From Lagopus muta (taxonomy: Eukaryota > Chordata > Aves > Galliformes > Phasianidae), in NCBI RefSeq assembly GCF_023343835.1, contig NC_064439.1, positions 32,252,508-32,316,507 on the forward strand: DNA of 64,000 bases. The letters run 5' to 3'. A model generated the notes under the pieces. That model searched no databases and had not been told where the DNA came from. It saw nothing but the letters and a program-made list of their open reading frames with translations. How positions within the stretch are numbered: the first letter of the stretch is position 1; each line of letters begins with the position of its first letter. A program made the translations under genes and the position numbers. This document shows, one piece after another, positions 35,911 through 48,034 of the stretch.

Positions 35911-38033
35911 ATGATATTGTGAAACAGCATAAAAACCCCAAAACCAACTCCAGATCATCCTTCTCCTGATTGAAATTTTAACTGTTACATTAAGGAGCAC
36001 TTAAATAAACAAATGACAGCAACTCTCAGCTCCCTACAATCATATGATTTTAACTCATTTTTCAAATTTTAAGGTGAAAAACAGTAAAGTTAATGATACA
36101 GTCAATATTCCTTTAAATTACAAAGTAGGGAAATTTGCTGGTCAAGATTTACCTTGCTTTCTGTCTCATTAAGAATGCTTTTTTACTGATATATTTAACC
36201 ACCCTTGTGCTGTCCTCAGCACTTGCGAATGATCAATGGGATCATTTGGTTTCTAAAGAAGAAGGAAGCAATTAGCAGCAAATTTATATGAAAGATTTCT
36301 CTGAATGTGAACCTTCTCCTACACTCTGCCTTCTCTTCTATTACTTCCTCTACTGTTGAGGAAACATCACAGTTTAAAATGTCTTTTAGATAGAACAATC
36401 TAAAAAGTACCAACACAGACTGCCTATACAATGTCTGCTGCCCTCAGATGGTACTGAGGACGTCCTTCCCTTTGATGATCGAAAACGAGTTTGGGGGCAT
36501 TTTTTGCAAATATTTATATATGTGTTTCATGGAATTACTTCTGCTGATGATCCCTCATACAAATAACTGTTAGAAGGCTCTGACCCAACATTTGTTAAGT
36601 GGTCCGGCTCTTTCCCGTACTGACATTTCAACTCCCCAGTGCTCAATGAATTAGGGGGCATTCTCCAAACATGCTCCTTCAATCCTTTATCAGTGACATT
36701 TTCCTCACAGTTTGTCTTGAATTGTTTTTATTTTACTTCCCATGGGTAAAATTCTTGACTTTCTATGGTCTGGACAAAGCCTATATACCCTCGAAGCTTA
36801 CAGAAGAGGGATTATGTGGAATTCATACGGTACATTGGCCTGGTGCTGGCTCCATGTGCATGGATGAATGGCATCCATGTCCAATTGTTAGTCTCCCCAG
36901 AATGCTCTCTGCAGTGATAAAGACAGCTCATGTTTCATGGTGATCGGTGGGCCAGCAACATCTGATCAGACTTTTCCCATCATTTGTTCCAGCCACCCTT
37001 GGACTGAATGTTATCTTCAGAGAATTTTTTAAACATATAAAAGGAGCATTCAAGAGTTTGCCAGTAAAATGTATATCTAATCCAATTTGTGGGATAATTT
37101 CCATTTTAAGCCTGATTTTAGCCCTGGCTAATTTTCTGAAAGCAAAATAAAAGCTACTATTTTTCACACGAGATGTATAAAAATAATATGCTTTCTGCTG
37201 GAAAGCTGTGTGGGAAGAGGAGCATTGCTATTGGAAGGAGTCATCAAATATATAATAATAACATATAATAATAACAGTAAGTCAGTTTAAGGTGATCTCT
37301 TTGATAGATATAGATGACATCGATCCTAGTTGCAGAAGTTTGCATTTAAACTTGTCTTAATTCTCTGTATGATGAGTACAATGCACTAATTTTCCCGCAC
37401 CAGAAGTCTACTCAAGAGCAATCTTCTTTCTATTTGTGCTTGGGGATACAGTCCTTCCACATGGCCCATGTGTGACTTGACGCGTAGGAGCGCTGGTAGC
37501 TTGTCAGACAGGACCTGAACTGATCTGAAAACACAAGGATAGGGCCCTTCCCCTGCTGGCAAAAAAGGAGAAGAAGAACGTGGAACCTGGAGGAGCAACG
37601 CTTGCAGCCCTTGTGACAGAGCTTCTTGGTGGCCTCGGTGTTACTCTTTTGCCCACCCTGGTGGAGCAACGGCCAGCCTAAGCTCTGGCACTAATGGTAG
37701 GCAGTGGGGATGTTGCAAAAGCTCTGCCATTTGCCTTAAGCTGGACTAGAAACAGATATGGAACCATGCACAGAGCATCAGATCTCCACCGCCAGAGAGA
37801 GTGTACTTGAGTACGTCCACAAAGTGGGATCCCTAGAGCTACTGATGTGCCACAGCTGTGCAGACAACCTCCAGTCTCGTCCACTGCCCATGTCAACATG
37901 GTGGTGTCAATGCAGGTTGTTATTTAAAATTCACTACCAAAATTACTAGGTTCTCCAAGCAATTAGATGCATTTCCTCTCTCCCTTCTTATCAGGGAAGA
38001 GAAAACTCTGCAGTACCTTCAATTTCTTTGAAT
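35911..38033. other. Desert sequence, no gene recognised
   Basis: Contains a short ATATAATAATAAC direct repeat near 37250-37277 and a GC-richer stretch around 37380-37920 with scattered CpGs. No exon signature in it. Confidence 0.5.
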
Positions 38034-38170
38034 AAGTCTCATGCTGATATATTAAGTGTACAAAGGCCTTAATCTCTGCTTATTTCACACTTTTCTGAAT
38101 AGACTTCCAGGGTAAAAAAATGCTAGAATTAGTGACATTTAAAAACAGGCATTGATGATAGAGGAGCCTG
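38034..38170 (+). repeat. Direct duplication, copy 1 (137 bp)
   Basis: Near-identical to 39761-39900: about six mismatches plus a 3-base gap. Both copies end in GGAGCCTG and begin with AAGTCT. Family unknown. Confidence 0.9.
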
Positions 38171-39760
38171 GTGCTAGTTGAGCCATGCTTGTCAATGCAG
38201 TCACATTACTAGTAGTTTACTTAAATAAAGGTTTATATGAGGGCAACTTTGAAAATGAGCTGTGTATTCTGGCTTGGATACCAGTCAGGTGTGTTTAAAG
38301 TGTAAAGTGGGCTTTTAGTTTTACAGTGCATTTCTGAGACTTCTGCTTAAGATGGCAGGAATCTCACAAAGTCACTCACAAAATTTTTACTGAAGGGTAA
38401 TAGGAGTACCTAAATCTGAACAAGAAAACATGATTCAGAACTGAAGCAGAAACAGTTGCTCTGTACCTGAAAGTTTGAAAGTGAAATGTCTCAGCTCCTA
38501 GAAACACAGATGCACTTAGTTTTGAATTTCTGTCCTGGACCAGTTTCTATATAAATGGTACTTTTGGTGATGTAAGTTATTTGGGGAGTACATATTCAAT
38601 AATGCTGAGTTATAAACCATACACTTAACTCCTGAACTCTCAAACAAAGCCATAAATGTGCATTCCATAGTTCCCAGACAAAAATAAACAGAGCTTGCTA
38701 TTTCTAATCCATTTCTCCTCTCCCTGGGTGCTGATTAGATTGTGTATCCTGAAAGGGAGGAATTCAGGCTTTTCTGAAGTTATTTCTAAGAGGTTCATTT
38801 GCTATTCAATGCAAATGTTTTGTAGATTTGAAAGATATATGGAACAGCTGTTTCTTCTGCATATGACAACTTTTGTCAAAAAAAAAAACCCAACAACCCA
38901 AACAACCTTAGTTGCCACTGGATGCTGTGGCTTTCTTAAAGCCTGAAGAACATCTTCTCATTCCAGAATCTTAGATAGGGGGTGATTTTGGCCATCACTT
39001 ATCTGACACTAATTCCATGTTTAGGAAACTGAGAGCTGGTATGTTTTTATCTCTTCTCTTAAAAAAAACAAAAAAACAAAAAACAAAAGACATTTCCAGG
39101 GTCAAAATGAAATATCTTGTAATGAATTCTGATAAGCACAGAGTAACCAGATAAATTAAGAGGCTTTAGAAGTAATTCAAATATCAGTGTTTAAAATAAA
39201 ACAGCACATAAGAACGTCTCCACAAAAAAACAATTTCATCACATGATTTCCCTGAACCCATGCTCCTAGCAACTGCCTGTGTTTTCCCCTTATATGTTAC
39301 ATCTGTGCTTCAAACCCAAGTGGAAAACACCAAGCTCTCTGTTTCTTGCTTTGTACTGCTGTCAGACTCTTCAGATGCAAAACAGCACCCCACTGCCTAA
39401 TCCCTAATCTGCACTGAAATCCAGAGTAGCCATTTCAGATTTGATGCTTATGGGTCATTTTTAACCTAGTAAGGCAGTGGGTGGTGCCTCCAAAGCCAGC
39501 TTTCTCTTAGGTTGCCGGCAGATTGGCAGACGAACAACACAAAGGACATTTTATAAAGGCTGATGCTTCCAGCGACCTGAAGATAATCCAGTGCTCCTTT
39601 ACTCTCAGTGATCTGCCTGATTCATAGCTAACATGGTCATTTTGACATTTCCTGGTTGGAACCAATGTGTACCAGACTGAAGGACAAAAGCGTGACACAG
39701 CATCAAATGCCATTAACAGTATATGGATTGACATCATTGAATATGTCATGGGAGTGAGAA
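38171..39760. other. Desert sequence between the duplicated copies
   Basis: No gene recognised. A-rich runs near 38879-38888 and 39060-39088 (AAAAAAC units). Confidence 0.5.
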
Positions 39761-39900
39761 AAGTCTTAGGCTGATATGTTAAGTGTACAAAGGCCTTAAT
39801 CTCTGCTTATTTCACACTTCCTTTCTGACTAGACTTCCAGGGTCAAAAAATGCTAGAATTAGTGACATTTAAAAACAGGCATTGATGATAGGGGAGCCTG
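39761..39900 (+). repeat. Direct duplication, copy 2 (140 bp)
   Basis: Second copy of 38034-38170 in the same orientation, about 1.6 kb downstream, roughly 95% identical. Sequence on either side of the copies is unrelated, so the duplicated unit is sharply bounded. Confidence 0.9.
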
Positions 39901-40550
39901 AAAAAAGAGCACACAAAGACTGGATAGAAAATGTATGGTTAAAAGGTTAAGAGCAGTTAAATACAGTTAAGAGCAAGACAGATTCATGTTTTCAGTCCCA
40001 AATAGATTAAACCGATTTGCAGCAACTCTTTTTCAGACATCTTTCTTTTCTCTGAAAGAGCAGAATGACAGCATTTGGTATGTAACAGCATGCATTCATA
40101 GGACCTACCTGAGATGTTAGCTGATGTAATTGTTGATAACAACCTGTTTCCTCCATATGTAACCTGTTCTGATAACTTACATTCTTTGGAACTGCATTTG
40201 AAGTTTAAAATTGACATTATTATGCTGTTACGACCTCTGAGTCTGAAAACAGTTGGCAAGTGTTCCAACTTCTATTGATCTTTTTTGCTGTTGATTAGTG
40301 ACTGATTAAAAGATCTACTTGAAAACCATGACAAAATCATCTAATTTCCAGCTTCATAGCAACACAAATAGAAGGAGACCAACCTCTGAATGTCATCAAG
40401 AAGTTGGGGGTTGGATTCTTTCTTGAGCCACATAGCAGCAGCCTACTGAAAGCAGCTAGCTACTCCAGACTGTATGTTCTTTGCCTGTGACAACACTTTT
40501 CCTCATTCTTCTAGGCCCTGTTTTCAACCAAGTAAATTTCCCTGTTTCTC

Positions 40551-40650
40551 AAGGGATATAAAGGGATATAAAATATTCTAAAGGGATATAAAGCAAAAAA
40601 AAAATTAAAAAAAAATTTTTTTTAGATATTAATTTAATTTAATTTTTTGA
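40551..40650. repeat. AAGGGATATA repeat followed by A/T tract
   Basis: Three exact AAGGGATATA units at 40551-40560, 40561-40570 and 40581-40590 (10-bp register), then A-runs, an A9T8 block at 40607-40623, and TTTAA-type AT-rich DNA. Confidence 0.88.
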
Positions 40651-41000
40651 GAGGAGAAACTCAAAGCAGAAGGAGCTTCGTGTACCATACTGGTCTTTTG
40701 GTGTGGTCTATATTGTGCTGATAACTTACAGGATACTTTTCCAGGTGTTGTGAAGCAGCTATGTTATTAAAAAGCCAATTATGAAAATAAAAGGGTATTT
40801 GATACCGGTATGGAAATAGGAAAGCTCAGTCTCCATGCTTCCTTATCTCAGAAACACTGAGATACACAGCTTCTATGAGCTCATGTGAGCTCTACACTTA
40901 CTGTCATTCAGAGGAATCAAAGAAACAAAAAGGAATCTGAGGTAGTGGCTGAAAGTCAGGAAATGCTTTTTTTCACTGTGCATGCGACAGAGCATGACAC

Positions 41001-41143
41001 AGGCTGCACAAAAGCTGTGGGGTCTCCTGCTTGGAGATCTCTAAAAGCCACCTGTACGTGGGCCTGGGCACCCTACTCTGCGTGTCTGCTGGAGCTGGGG
41101 TTGGACGGATCCAGAAGTCCCTGCCAACCTCAGCCATTCCATA
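41001..41143 (+). mobile_element. CR1 LINE 3' fragment, sense (different subfamily)
   Basis: GCTGTGGGGTCTCCTGCTTG, GAGATCTCTAAAAGCCACCTG, GGGGTTGGAC and CCAACCTCAGCCATTCC correspond to the 3' UTR of a CR1 subfamily distinct from the copy at 22.1 kb. The octamer tail is lost. Confidence 0.75.
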
Positions 41144-41919
41144 AGAAGATTTTGGCATAAGTGTACTTACTTTATACAGATCTAATCTGAGATTCCAGTA
41201 CTACCTTACAAAATCACCTTCAGTTTGAGGACTACCAATCATTTTAATATGAAGATTATTTTATCTTCATTCTAAGCTTGGTGTTTAACCTTTCATGTTA
41301 AGGAATAAACATCTCTTGTGCAGGGAATGTGAATATCTGGGACCTTAATGTTTCTTACACAAACAGTATTTTTTCTTCAGTCTTTGAGTGCTGTTGGGTT
41401 AATGCTCTTGTACTATGGTGGACTCATACATACCATCCAGGGTGGGTGTTGGCAGTGTAATCCACTTCAATGAATCATCCAAATGCTTTTTATGTCTCCA
41501 TTAGCTCAAAAAGAGTCACCATGGTATCACAAACACTGACCTCACTGATAGTTAGAGTCCAGACCTTACATTAGCTTTTCTGTGCAAGTACATTGAGAAA
41601 ACACATACCTGAAGAAAAAATTATAATAATTTACATGGGATAAGAACACGAAAAAGTCTGGCTACATGTACAACAAGAGACTTGATTCAGCTGGTCTTAG
41701 CTTCTTCCATGTTTTTTTCTTACTGCACTCTAAATGACCTAGCCAAATACTGAAAGAACCGTTCACACAGCTCAAAATTAGTCTTGTTCTTTCTTCTTTA
41801 CAATCCAGAGGATGAACAGAATAATTGTAGAGGATTAATCCTGTGGAACTGTACTCTGTTAGATTCCAGCATCAGGAAATAGCTGGGAAAAATTCCCATA
41901 CTGACATGAGAAGAGCGCA
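41144..41919. other. AT-rich desert, no gene recognised
   Basis: Nothing recognisable beyond random short open frames. Confidence 0.5.
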
Positions 41920-42200
41920 AAAGCATGAGTTTTATTAATTCAATCTAATTACATTATCCACCCCTTATCTATGCAGTTAGTCAAAATCACTGTTATGCTC
42001 CACAAAGAGCCTTCATAAAACCCAAGTACTAGAGGAGAGGTGTTGTTTGACAAGATACAGTTTATGACAGAAAATGGTTTCCTTTCCTTGAAAAGAATGT
42101 CATTATGGTCATGTTCAGAGATGATTAATTGTAATTATTGTGTTTGTTTCACTTAATTCCCCCTAGATGGGCTCATTGGATTTCTGCTGCATACGTGTGT
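41920..42200. promoter_or_regulatory. Candidate distal enhancer, dense homeodomain/HOX13 motifs
   Basis: TTTTATTAATT (41930-41940), CTAATTACATTA (41945-41956), CTTCATAAAACC near 42011, TTTATGACAG (42061-42070), GATTAATTG (42123-42131) and GTAATTATTG (42131-42140). One of the two or three most motif-dense blocks in the desert. Enhancer identity is inferred. Confidence 0.4.
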
Positions 42201-44264
42201 GTATGAATGCACTTTTTACTGGACCTCTCATGCAAATATGAACGATGTGAAGCTTGTATGGATCTGTTTGGAAATGGTAGCCAGCTTTGTTGAAATGCAG
42301 AACATCACCCAGCTGGCACAGGGAAAGCAAATGACACTCAAGCTTCAGACTCTGTGAGTATGCTAGAAAACCACTTCCTTTACATTTTTTAATGCTTCAC
42401 AGCATTGCCTCTAATCATAACTAATGCTTACTTTGTGCCTAATGGTGCAAATATCATGTATGATGGCATTTTATCTGAGGTGGCACAAAAACAGTGCAAG
42501 AAATCATTAGAGAAAACACTAAGCAAATGTGAAAAATCAGCAAAGTTTAAAATGAAATGTTCTCTCTTGATTTCATACATTCCTGACATAATAATACTGT
42601 AGCATATCATTATCATTAGTTGTGCTGCTTGAATTAATGTTATATAAACCAGTTGGTTCTGTCCCCGTATTAGAAGGCGTTCTTTGCAGTCTGATTCCAC
42701 CACAGCTGTCCGAGCTTCACTTCGATATGAAGCTTCAGAATGAAAGACAATATATCTAACCACCAGTTTGACCCTTTCTTCAATTTGGGTGTGGGTGTCT
42801 CCATCTACACAAATAGATGGAGAGAAAACCTGCATTTTCACAGCTTCTCAAACAGAAGCTAGGAGAGAAATCTACAACGGGTGACCTATGGGCTTCCTGT
42901 AGGAGCTGAAAACTCAGTGTCGGATACAATTCCAGAGTGTTATAACTCATAACAGGAGATTAAGCTGGGAAAGGAAATATTTAATCATTATAACTACTTT
43001 TTTTTTTTTTTTTTCTTCTCCAAAGTAGTGCTGGACTCTCACTCGAAGTTAAAATAGTTGCAGGGAGCAACTGGCAAGATTGTAGTTTTGTACATCTATT
43101 TTAGCCTTTGCAAACCAAGGCTGAAGGAATAATGTAGTGGTTAAATTGCTTTTTCCCCTCTTCTCTTTTTTCTTTTCCCCACTCAAAAGAAGAAGGAATT
43201 TGTTGTTGTGTCCATAATGCTGTTTCATTCCATTCACCCATTTCAAAAAAATAAGCACAGGTAGATTACTACTTTGAGACCAGACCTAAAATCCTTATCT
43301 TCAGACAATAATCCATATCCCCTCCATACAACCATTTCGAAGTTAATCTTGCTTGTTCAATAAAATTTTAGTACCTTCATAAACGTAGAAAGGTGTGTAC
43401 TAGTAGAAGAAAATGAAACCAGAAACAAAATAAAGAAAAAAATCTCACAGATCAACCCACAGATACCCAAAAGGGTATCATGCTTTTTTTTTACAGGTAC
43501 TATTTTATGCGCTGCCAATGTGTCAAGACAGTTCTGAGGACGAACAGTGATTTGTACACAGATAAGAATGCATATGACTAGAACAGGATATTAATACTTC
43601 CTGTCACTCCTCCACACTGGTAGTAGCCTCTAGAATTAGGCTAAGAAGCCAGCTGTAACTACCAGTCTGCCAAGCCTTGTAGGTTCAGTGTAAGCACATA
43701 CACAGCACTAGTCAGGAAGAAAATGTCAGTCTTGTCAGGTTCATACTTTTGATGTGTATATATATATTTATTTCCCATTACTTGATTCTGTTTCACAGCT
43801 TTGGACTGCATGGAAGGGAGACCACTGAAGTAAACTGAGCCATGACTTCTGATGGAGTTACCCTTGAAATGCAAGAACTACAGTTTTAAATGACATCTAT
43901 ATTCTATGTGAGGCAAGAGTATACTCAAAAAAAGCAGAGCTCCATTAAAAATCTCTCTTTGTTTTGCAGGGAAATTTTATATCAAACAACAAAATAATCA
44001 TTTTCCTTTTGTGGTAACAATATCCACAGCAAAGTAGTCAGAGCTGGAAGTGCTGAAGAACAAGACAGATTCTTCAAATAAAATTTCTTCCTACATATTT
44101 TCTGCTGAAATAAACTTCAGTGCTATGTAGGAAACACTTGCACAATATCAATACCCTGATATATTCTCAGTTCTTTCAAAAGGAAAACCAACAGCACAAT
44201 GCAAATTTTTATGCACCTAACTGATGTGTGCTCAGAATAGTGATAGGCCCCCTGTGGTATAAAG
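42201..44264. other. Desert sequence, no gene recognised
   Basis: Poly-T tract at about 42998-43014. The minus-strand open frame at 42428-42841 is discussed in the findings; I do not call it a gene. Confidence 0.5.
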
Positions 44265-44800
44265 AAAAAATGAAAATCTTTGCTAATTAGACACCTTTAT
44301 AATAAGGAAATTTAACGGTTACTGTTATGCAATTGAGAATGAGAATTTCTTCTATTACAGAGAGCTATTCTTCACTACTATGCCAGAGCAACCACTAATT
44401 TTATTTTCTGATCAATAGCTTGTATGTTGAGTTAATAAATGTGAAATGTTAATGCAGTATCAAACAGCAATATAGGCCTCTGGGTCCTAGTAGCATCCCT
44501 TCTAATCAGCATGCTCTGCAGTGATATATAGGGCTATCTATAGGGACAGATGAATCATACAATGTGGAGAGCTGCTGTTAGCTCTCATAATAATTCCAAG
44601 CTGGACAGGCGTCTCAAAAGAGGAGCAGACCATCCACGTTATTTTATCCTGTTGGTCTAATAAAATCTGTGTAATTGTGAAACTTGTTTTCTCAAGAGAT
44701 ATAACGCATATTTATTCTGTGTCTCAGAACAGTTGAGCTAATAATGATTGCAATCAATATGAAAGTCTTTCATCGGTATAGTTTTCTAACAGACACTTTA
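44265..44800. promoter_or_regulatory. Candidate distal enhancer, about 0.5 kb
   Basis: GCTAATTAG (44282-44290), CTAATAAAA (44657-44665), TAATAATGATTG (44739-44750) overlapping the palindrome GATTGCAATC (44746-44755), then CAATCAATA. Complex sequence throughout with no simple repeats, typical of conserved noncoding DNA in HOX-flanking deserts. Confidence 0.4.
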
Positions 44801-45669
44801 AGGGCCTCCAGCTCTCAGATGAACCCACTTATATCTTGTGCGTAATTTACCAGAGACATCTTGCAAAAATTACTTAGAGGAGCTAACACTTATTTTCATT
44901 TGAAGCTTGTGAAAACTGTGTGAGATCAAGGGAAAGAAAAAATGTTTTATCTCCACACTAGAATGGCAACTAGCAGATTCAGTTTTCAAAGGCCTCTTTT
45001 CACAGCCTCTGAAATTACATGAGGAATGGTCACACGCCAGCCTTCACGTGCATCTCAACATAAAAACACGAGTTTTACACAGGCCAAAATCATCATATGA
45101 AAAACAGACATGCAACACTGCATGAAAAGTTAAGGGAACACATTTGAAATTTCCCCCTAATTGTCTAGTTTTGCAGTGCTTGCAAATGGATTCATTGCCA
45201 ATGTATATTTATGGGACACGTGAAAGTCATTGTTTCTCTCTTTTTATTCCTTTTGTCTGCTTTAGTAATTTGGGTGCTCTAACATTTTCCATATGGAGGT
45301 GATGGCAGCAGAAGGCCTCAGTGTGAGGCCCTGGGCATGCTCATAGCTTTCCTGGGCAGCCAGGTTCCTCATCACGGTGTACTGGAGATAAAACAAATAG
45401 AAGTAATGGTTTCATGGTGCCACAAGGCTGACAGCTTTCCTGACTATGCTGTGATTCCTGTAATGTTCTTTTTTTTTTTTTTAATGTAAAGCCCCAGGCA
45501 CGAGGCTTAAGAGGATGTTGGCTTTTCTTTGAAGAAAATGAGTTTCCAGTCCTCTTCTTTGTGAAGAAAAGCTTCAAGTTGTAACAGACATGCATACATT
45601 GAAGCATATGGATTAAGACCAAAAATTTTGTTTCAAAACACCATAAGTTCTAAACAGAGTACTCTATAT
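44801..45669. other. Desert sequence, no gene recognised
   Basis: A T run at about 45470-45482. No exon or named repeat. Confidence 0.5.
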
Positions 45670-46060
45670 TTCAAAGAGCTGGAGCTGTTCAGCCTGGAGA
45701 AGAGAAGGCTCCAGGGAGACCTGAGAGCATCCTTTCGGAATCCAAAGTGGGGCTGTAAGAAAGAAGGGAACAGATTCTTTAGCAGGGTGGGTTGTGATAG
45801 GACAAGGGGAAGCAGTTTCAAACTAAAAGAGGGGAGATTTAGACTGGATGTAAGGAAGTAGTTTTTTAAGGGTGATGAGGCACTGGAACAGGTTACCTGA
45901 AGGATGTGGATGCCCCATCCATGCAGACACTCAAGGTCAGGTTGGATGGATCTCTGAACAACCTCATCTGGCTGTAGGTGTCCCTGTTTATTGCAGGGGA
46001 GTTGGCCTAGATAACCATTAATGGTCCCTTCCAACTCAAACGATTCTGTGATTCCATGAT
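45670..46060 (+). mobile_element. CR1 LINE 3' part, sense orientation
   Basis: AGCTGTTCAGCCTGGAGAAG, then GGCTCCAGGGAGACCT, TTTAGACTGGATGTAAGGAA, GGATGCCCCATCC, GTCCCTTCCAAC and a terminal ATTCTGTGATTCCATGATT, the CR1 order from late ORF2 to tail. 5'-truncated and decayed. Confidence 0.94.
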
Positions 46061-47488
46061 TTTTAAGGTTGAACTCTTGATTTTGGAATTATATGCAATA
46101 GCGATATCAGAAGTTTTAAAAGCACATCATTACTCTTACCTTGCTGTTGTTGCTTTTATTAATAATGGCATTTTTATCTCAATGTTTACACTGGTGCCTG
46201 AAGGTCAGCCAAGCTGAAATTTGCTCAAATATAATTTTATTTAAACAGTTGCAAATAGTGATCTCTCTGAAATATATTAAAAAGATATCATGTAGGATTT
46301 CTCTTGTAAAACCTTGTCATTTTTTAGTGAAAGATGAAAGTAAAAAAAATGTTGATAAGCTAAGCCAAAGGTGCAGACACTAATGTGTTGTGAATGTTTT
46401 TCCCCTTACTGTATGGAAAAAAATAAAAAGCATCTAACATTCTTCAAGAAGAGGTCTTGTCTTTGCAGAACTAGAGTCATTGTAAAGCCATTTACAGTGT
46501 TTTCCTTCAAATTATAAGCATGTGTTTGAGGTTCAGAGGGAGGGCACACGCTTTGCTGTGCACAGATAACATGTGATGGCTATGATGATTAGCATGGAAA
46601 GAAATTTCACTGAAGTGTTTTGTTCGTGTGGTACTTTAAATCCCACAGAAATATTACATCATGATTCAGAACATGAGGAGGTTCTTCCCCTTTCTCATCA
46701 TATTTCCTATCATGTTTAGTTAAGAGCAGACATTCCCTTTTTGGAAAAAACCTCCATTTAAAGCCTGCCCTCCTGATGTGGTCACATCTGGGAATTTGCA
46801 ACCACATTCTTATCACCATTTTAAAGACAGTGCCAAGGTTAAATTTCCAAAAGTAAAAATTGAAAAATGAACAAGAAAAATATTTTTGTTTTCTGTAGCA
46901 ACTGGAAGAAATAGTGATCAACCATTACAACTAGTCTATCATAAAATGTGGTACTTCTTGTGGAGATGCACATTGCTTCTGCCCCGATCTTTTGATACAT
47001 TCGTAAGAAAATATTTACAGTGAAAATACTCCTTATTCAGTAAACTGTAATTTCACAGTAAGAACAAAGCTGTTGCAATTACTTTCCTATCATGCAATTC
47101 TGTGGATTTGGTCTGTGGATGGACCTTCAGCCACTGCATAGCTCTAAGTGTGTTATGGTGGCCATCTCTAAAATACAACATTTACCTGCTGAGAATTACG
47201 TCATACTATTTATGAAACCATATAATTTCAATAGCCAAGCTCAGCAAGATTTTATTGCTCTCTCCACTCATAATTGTGGGAGTGCTGACTCATCAGTCCA
47301 TAATCACCTGTCACCAATGAACTGCTTTGCTAAAATTCTTGAAGAGACTGGTTTTCGTATAATTCCTTCAAGTGCTACCTCTCAGATGCAAGCTCCTCAC
47401 TCAAAAGGTTGTAGTTAATTACAGTTCAGATTAACACTAGGGGAACATCTATGCGACAAACTCTTCACTGCCTTGTTCACCAGAAAGA
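46061..47488. other. Desert sequence, no gene recognised
   Basis: No coding or RNA gene seen. Confidence 0.5.
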
Positions 47489-48034
47489 TTACGAGGGCTT
47501 CTCCCAAAGCAATGCCTATTTCATAATGTCAGCCCATGATGTCAGATGTTGGTGGTAGCGCAGTAGATGTTGAATCTTTCCATCAATATTCCATTACATA
47601 TTGTTGTCATTTGACAGATGGCACCAGAGGGGCAGTCTGACAAAATGGAGTCTGACACGGAAGTGTAGATGAAGCAAAGGTGTTCCATTAAATTCCTCCA
47701 TGCAGAAAAAAAGGCACCCACTGACATTCATCAACACTTGCTGAACATTTATAAAGACCAAATGGTAGATGAGAGTACAGTGAAGTGGTGAGTGGTGCAT
47801 TTCAGCAGTGGTGATAGCAACAGTGGATCACCTCCACTGGTACAGATTTTGATGAGCGTGCCATGCAGGCACTTGTCCATTGCTGGTGAAAGTGCACAGC
47901 TAATAGTGGTGATTATGTTGCAAAAGAGTGTTCTGTAGCTGAGAATTTGCTCTATCAAAGAATGTTTCTGTGCTCTTTGCAGCTGTTGCAGTTTCCACAA
48001 AAATAAATAGGAGGCATTAATTTTGGAGCAACTA
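47489..48034 (+). mobile_element. Mariner/Tc1-type DNA transposon, internally deleted fossil
   Basis: About 545 bp bounded by degraded terminal inverted repeats: CTCCCAAAGCAATGCCTATT near 47501 against the reverse complement of AGGAGGCATTAATTTTGGAG at 48010-48029. TA dinucleotides sit at both presumed ends (47490 and 48033). Inside is the start of a mariner transposase frame at 47669, but most of the transposase, including any DDD catalytic region, is missing. It resembles chicken mariner elements of the Galluhop/Mariner1_GG type; the exact family needs a library search. Confidence 0.8.
47669..47791 (+). pseudogene. Mariner transposase N-terminal remnant
   Basis: Forty codons beginning MKQRCSIKFLHAEKKAPTDI, the N-terminal helix-turn-helix DNA-binding region typical of mariner transposases, then a TGA at 47789-47791 within VKW*VVHFSSGDS. 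After the stop the same frame continues briefly with family-like residues, then diverges. No catalytic domain, so it is non-functional. Confidence 0.78.
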
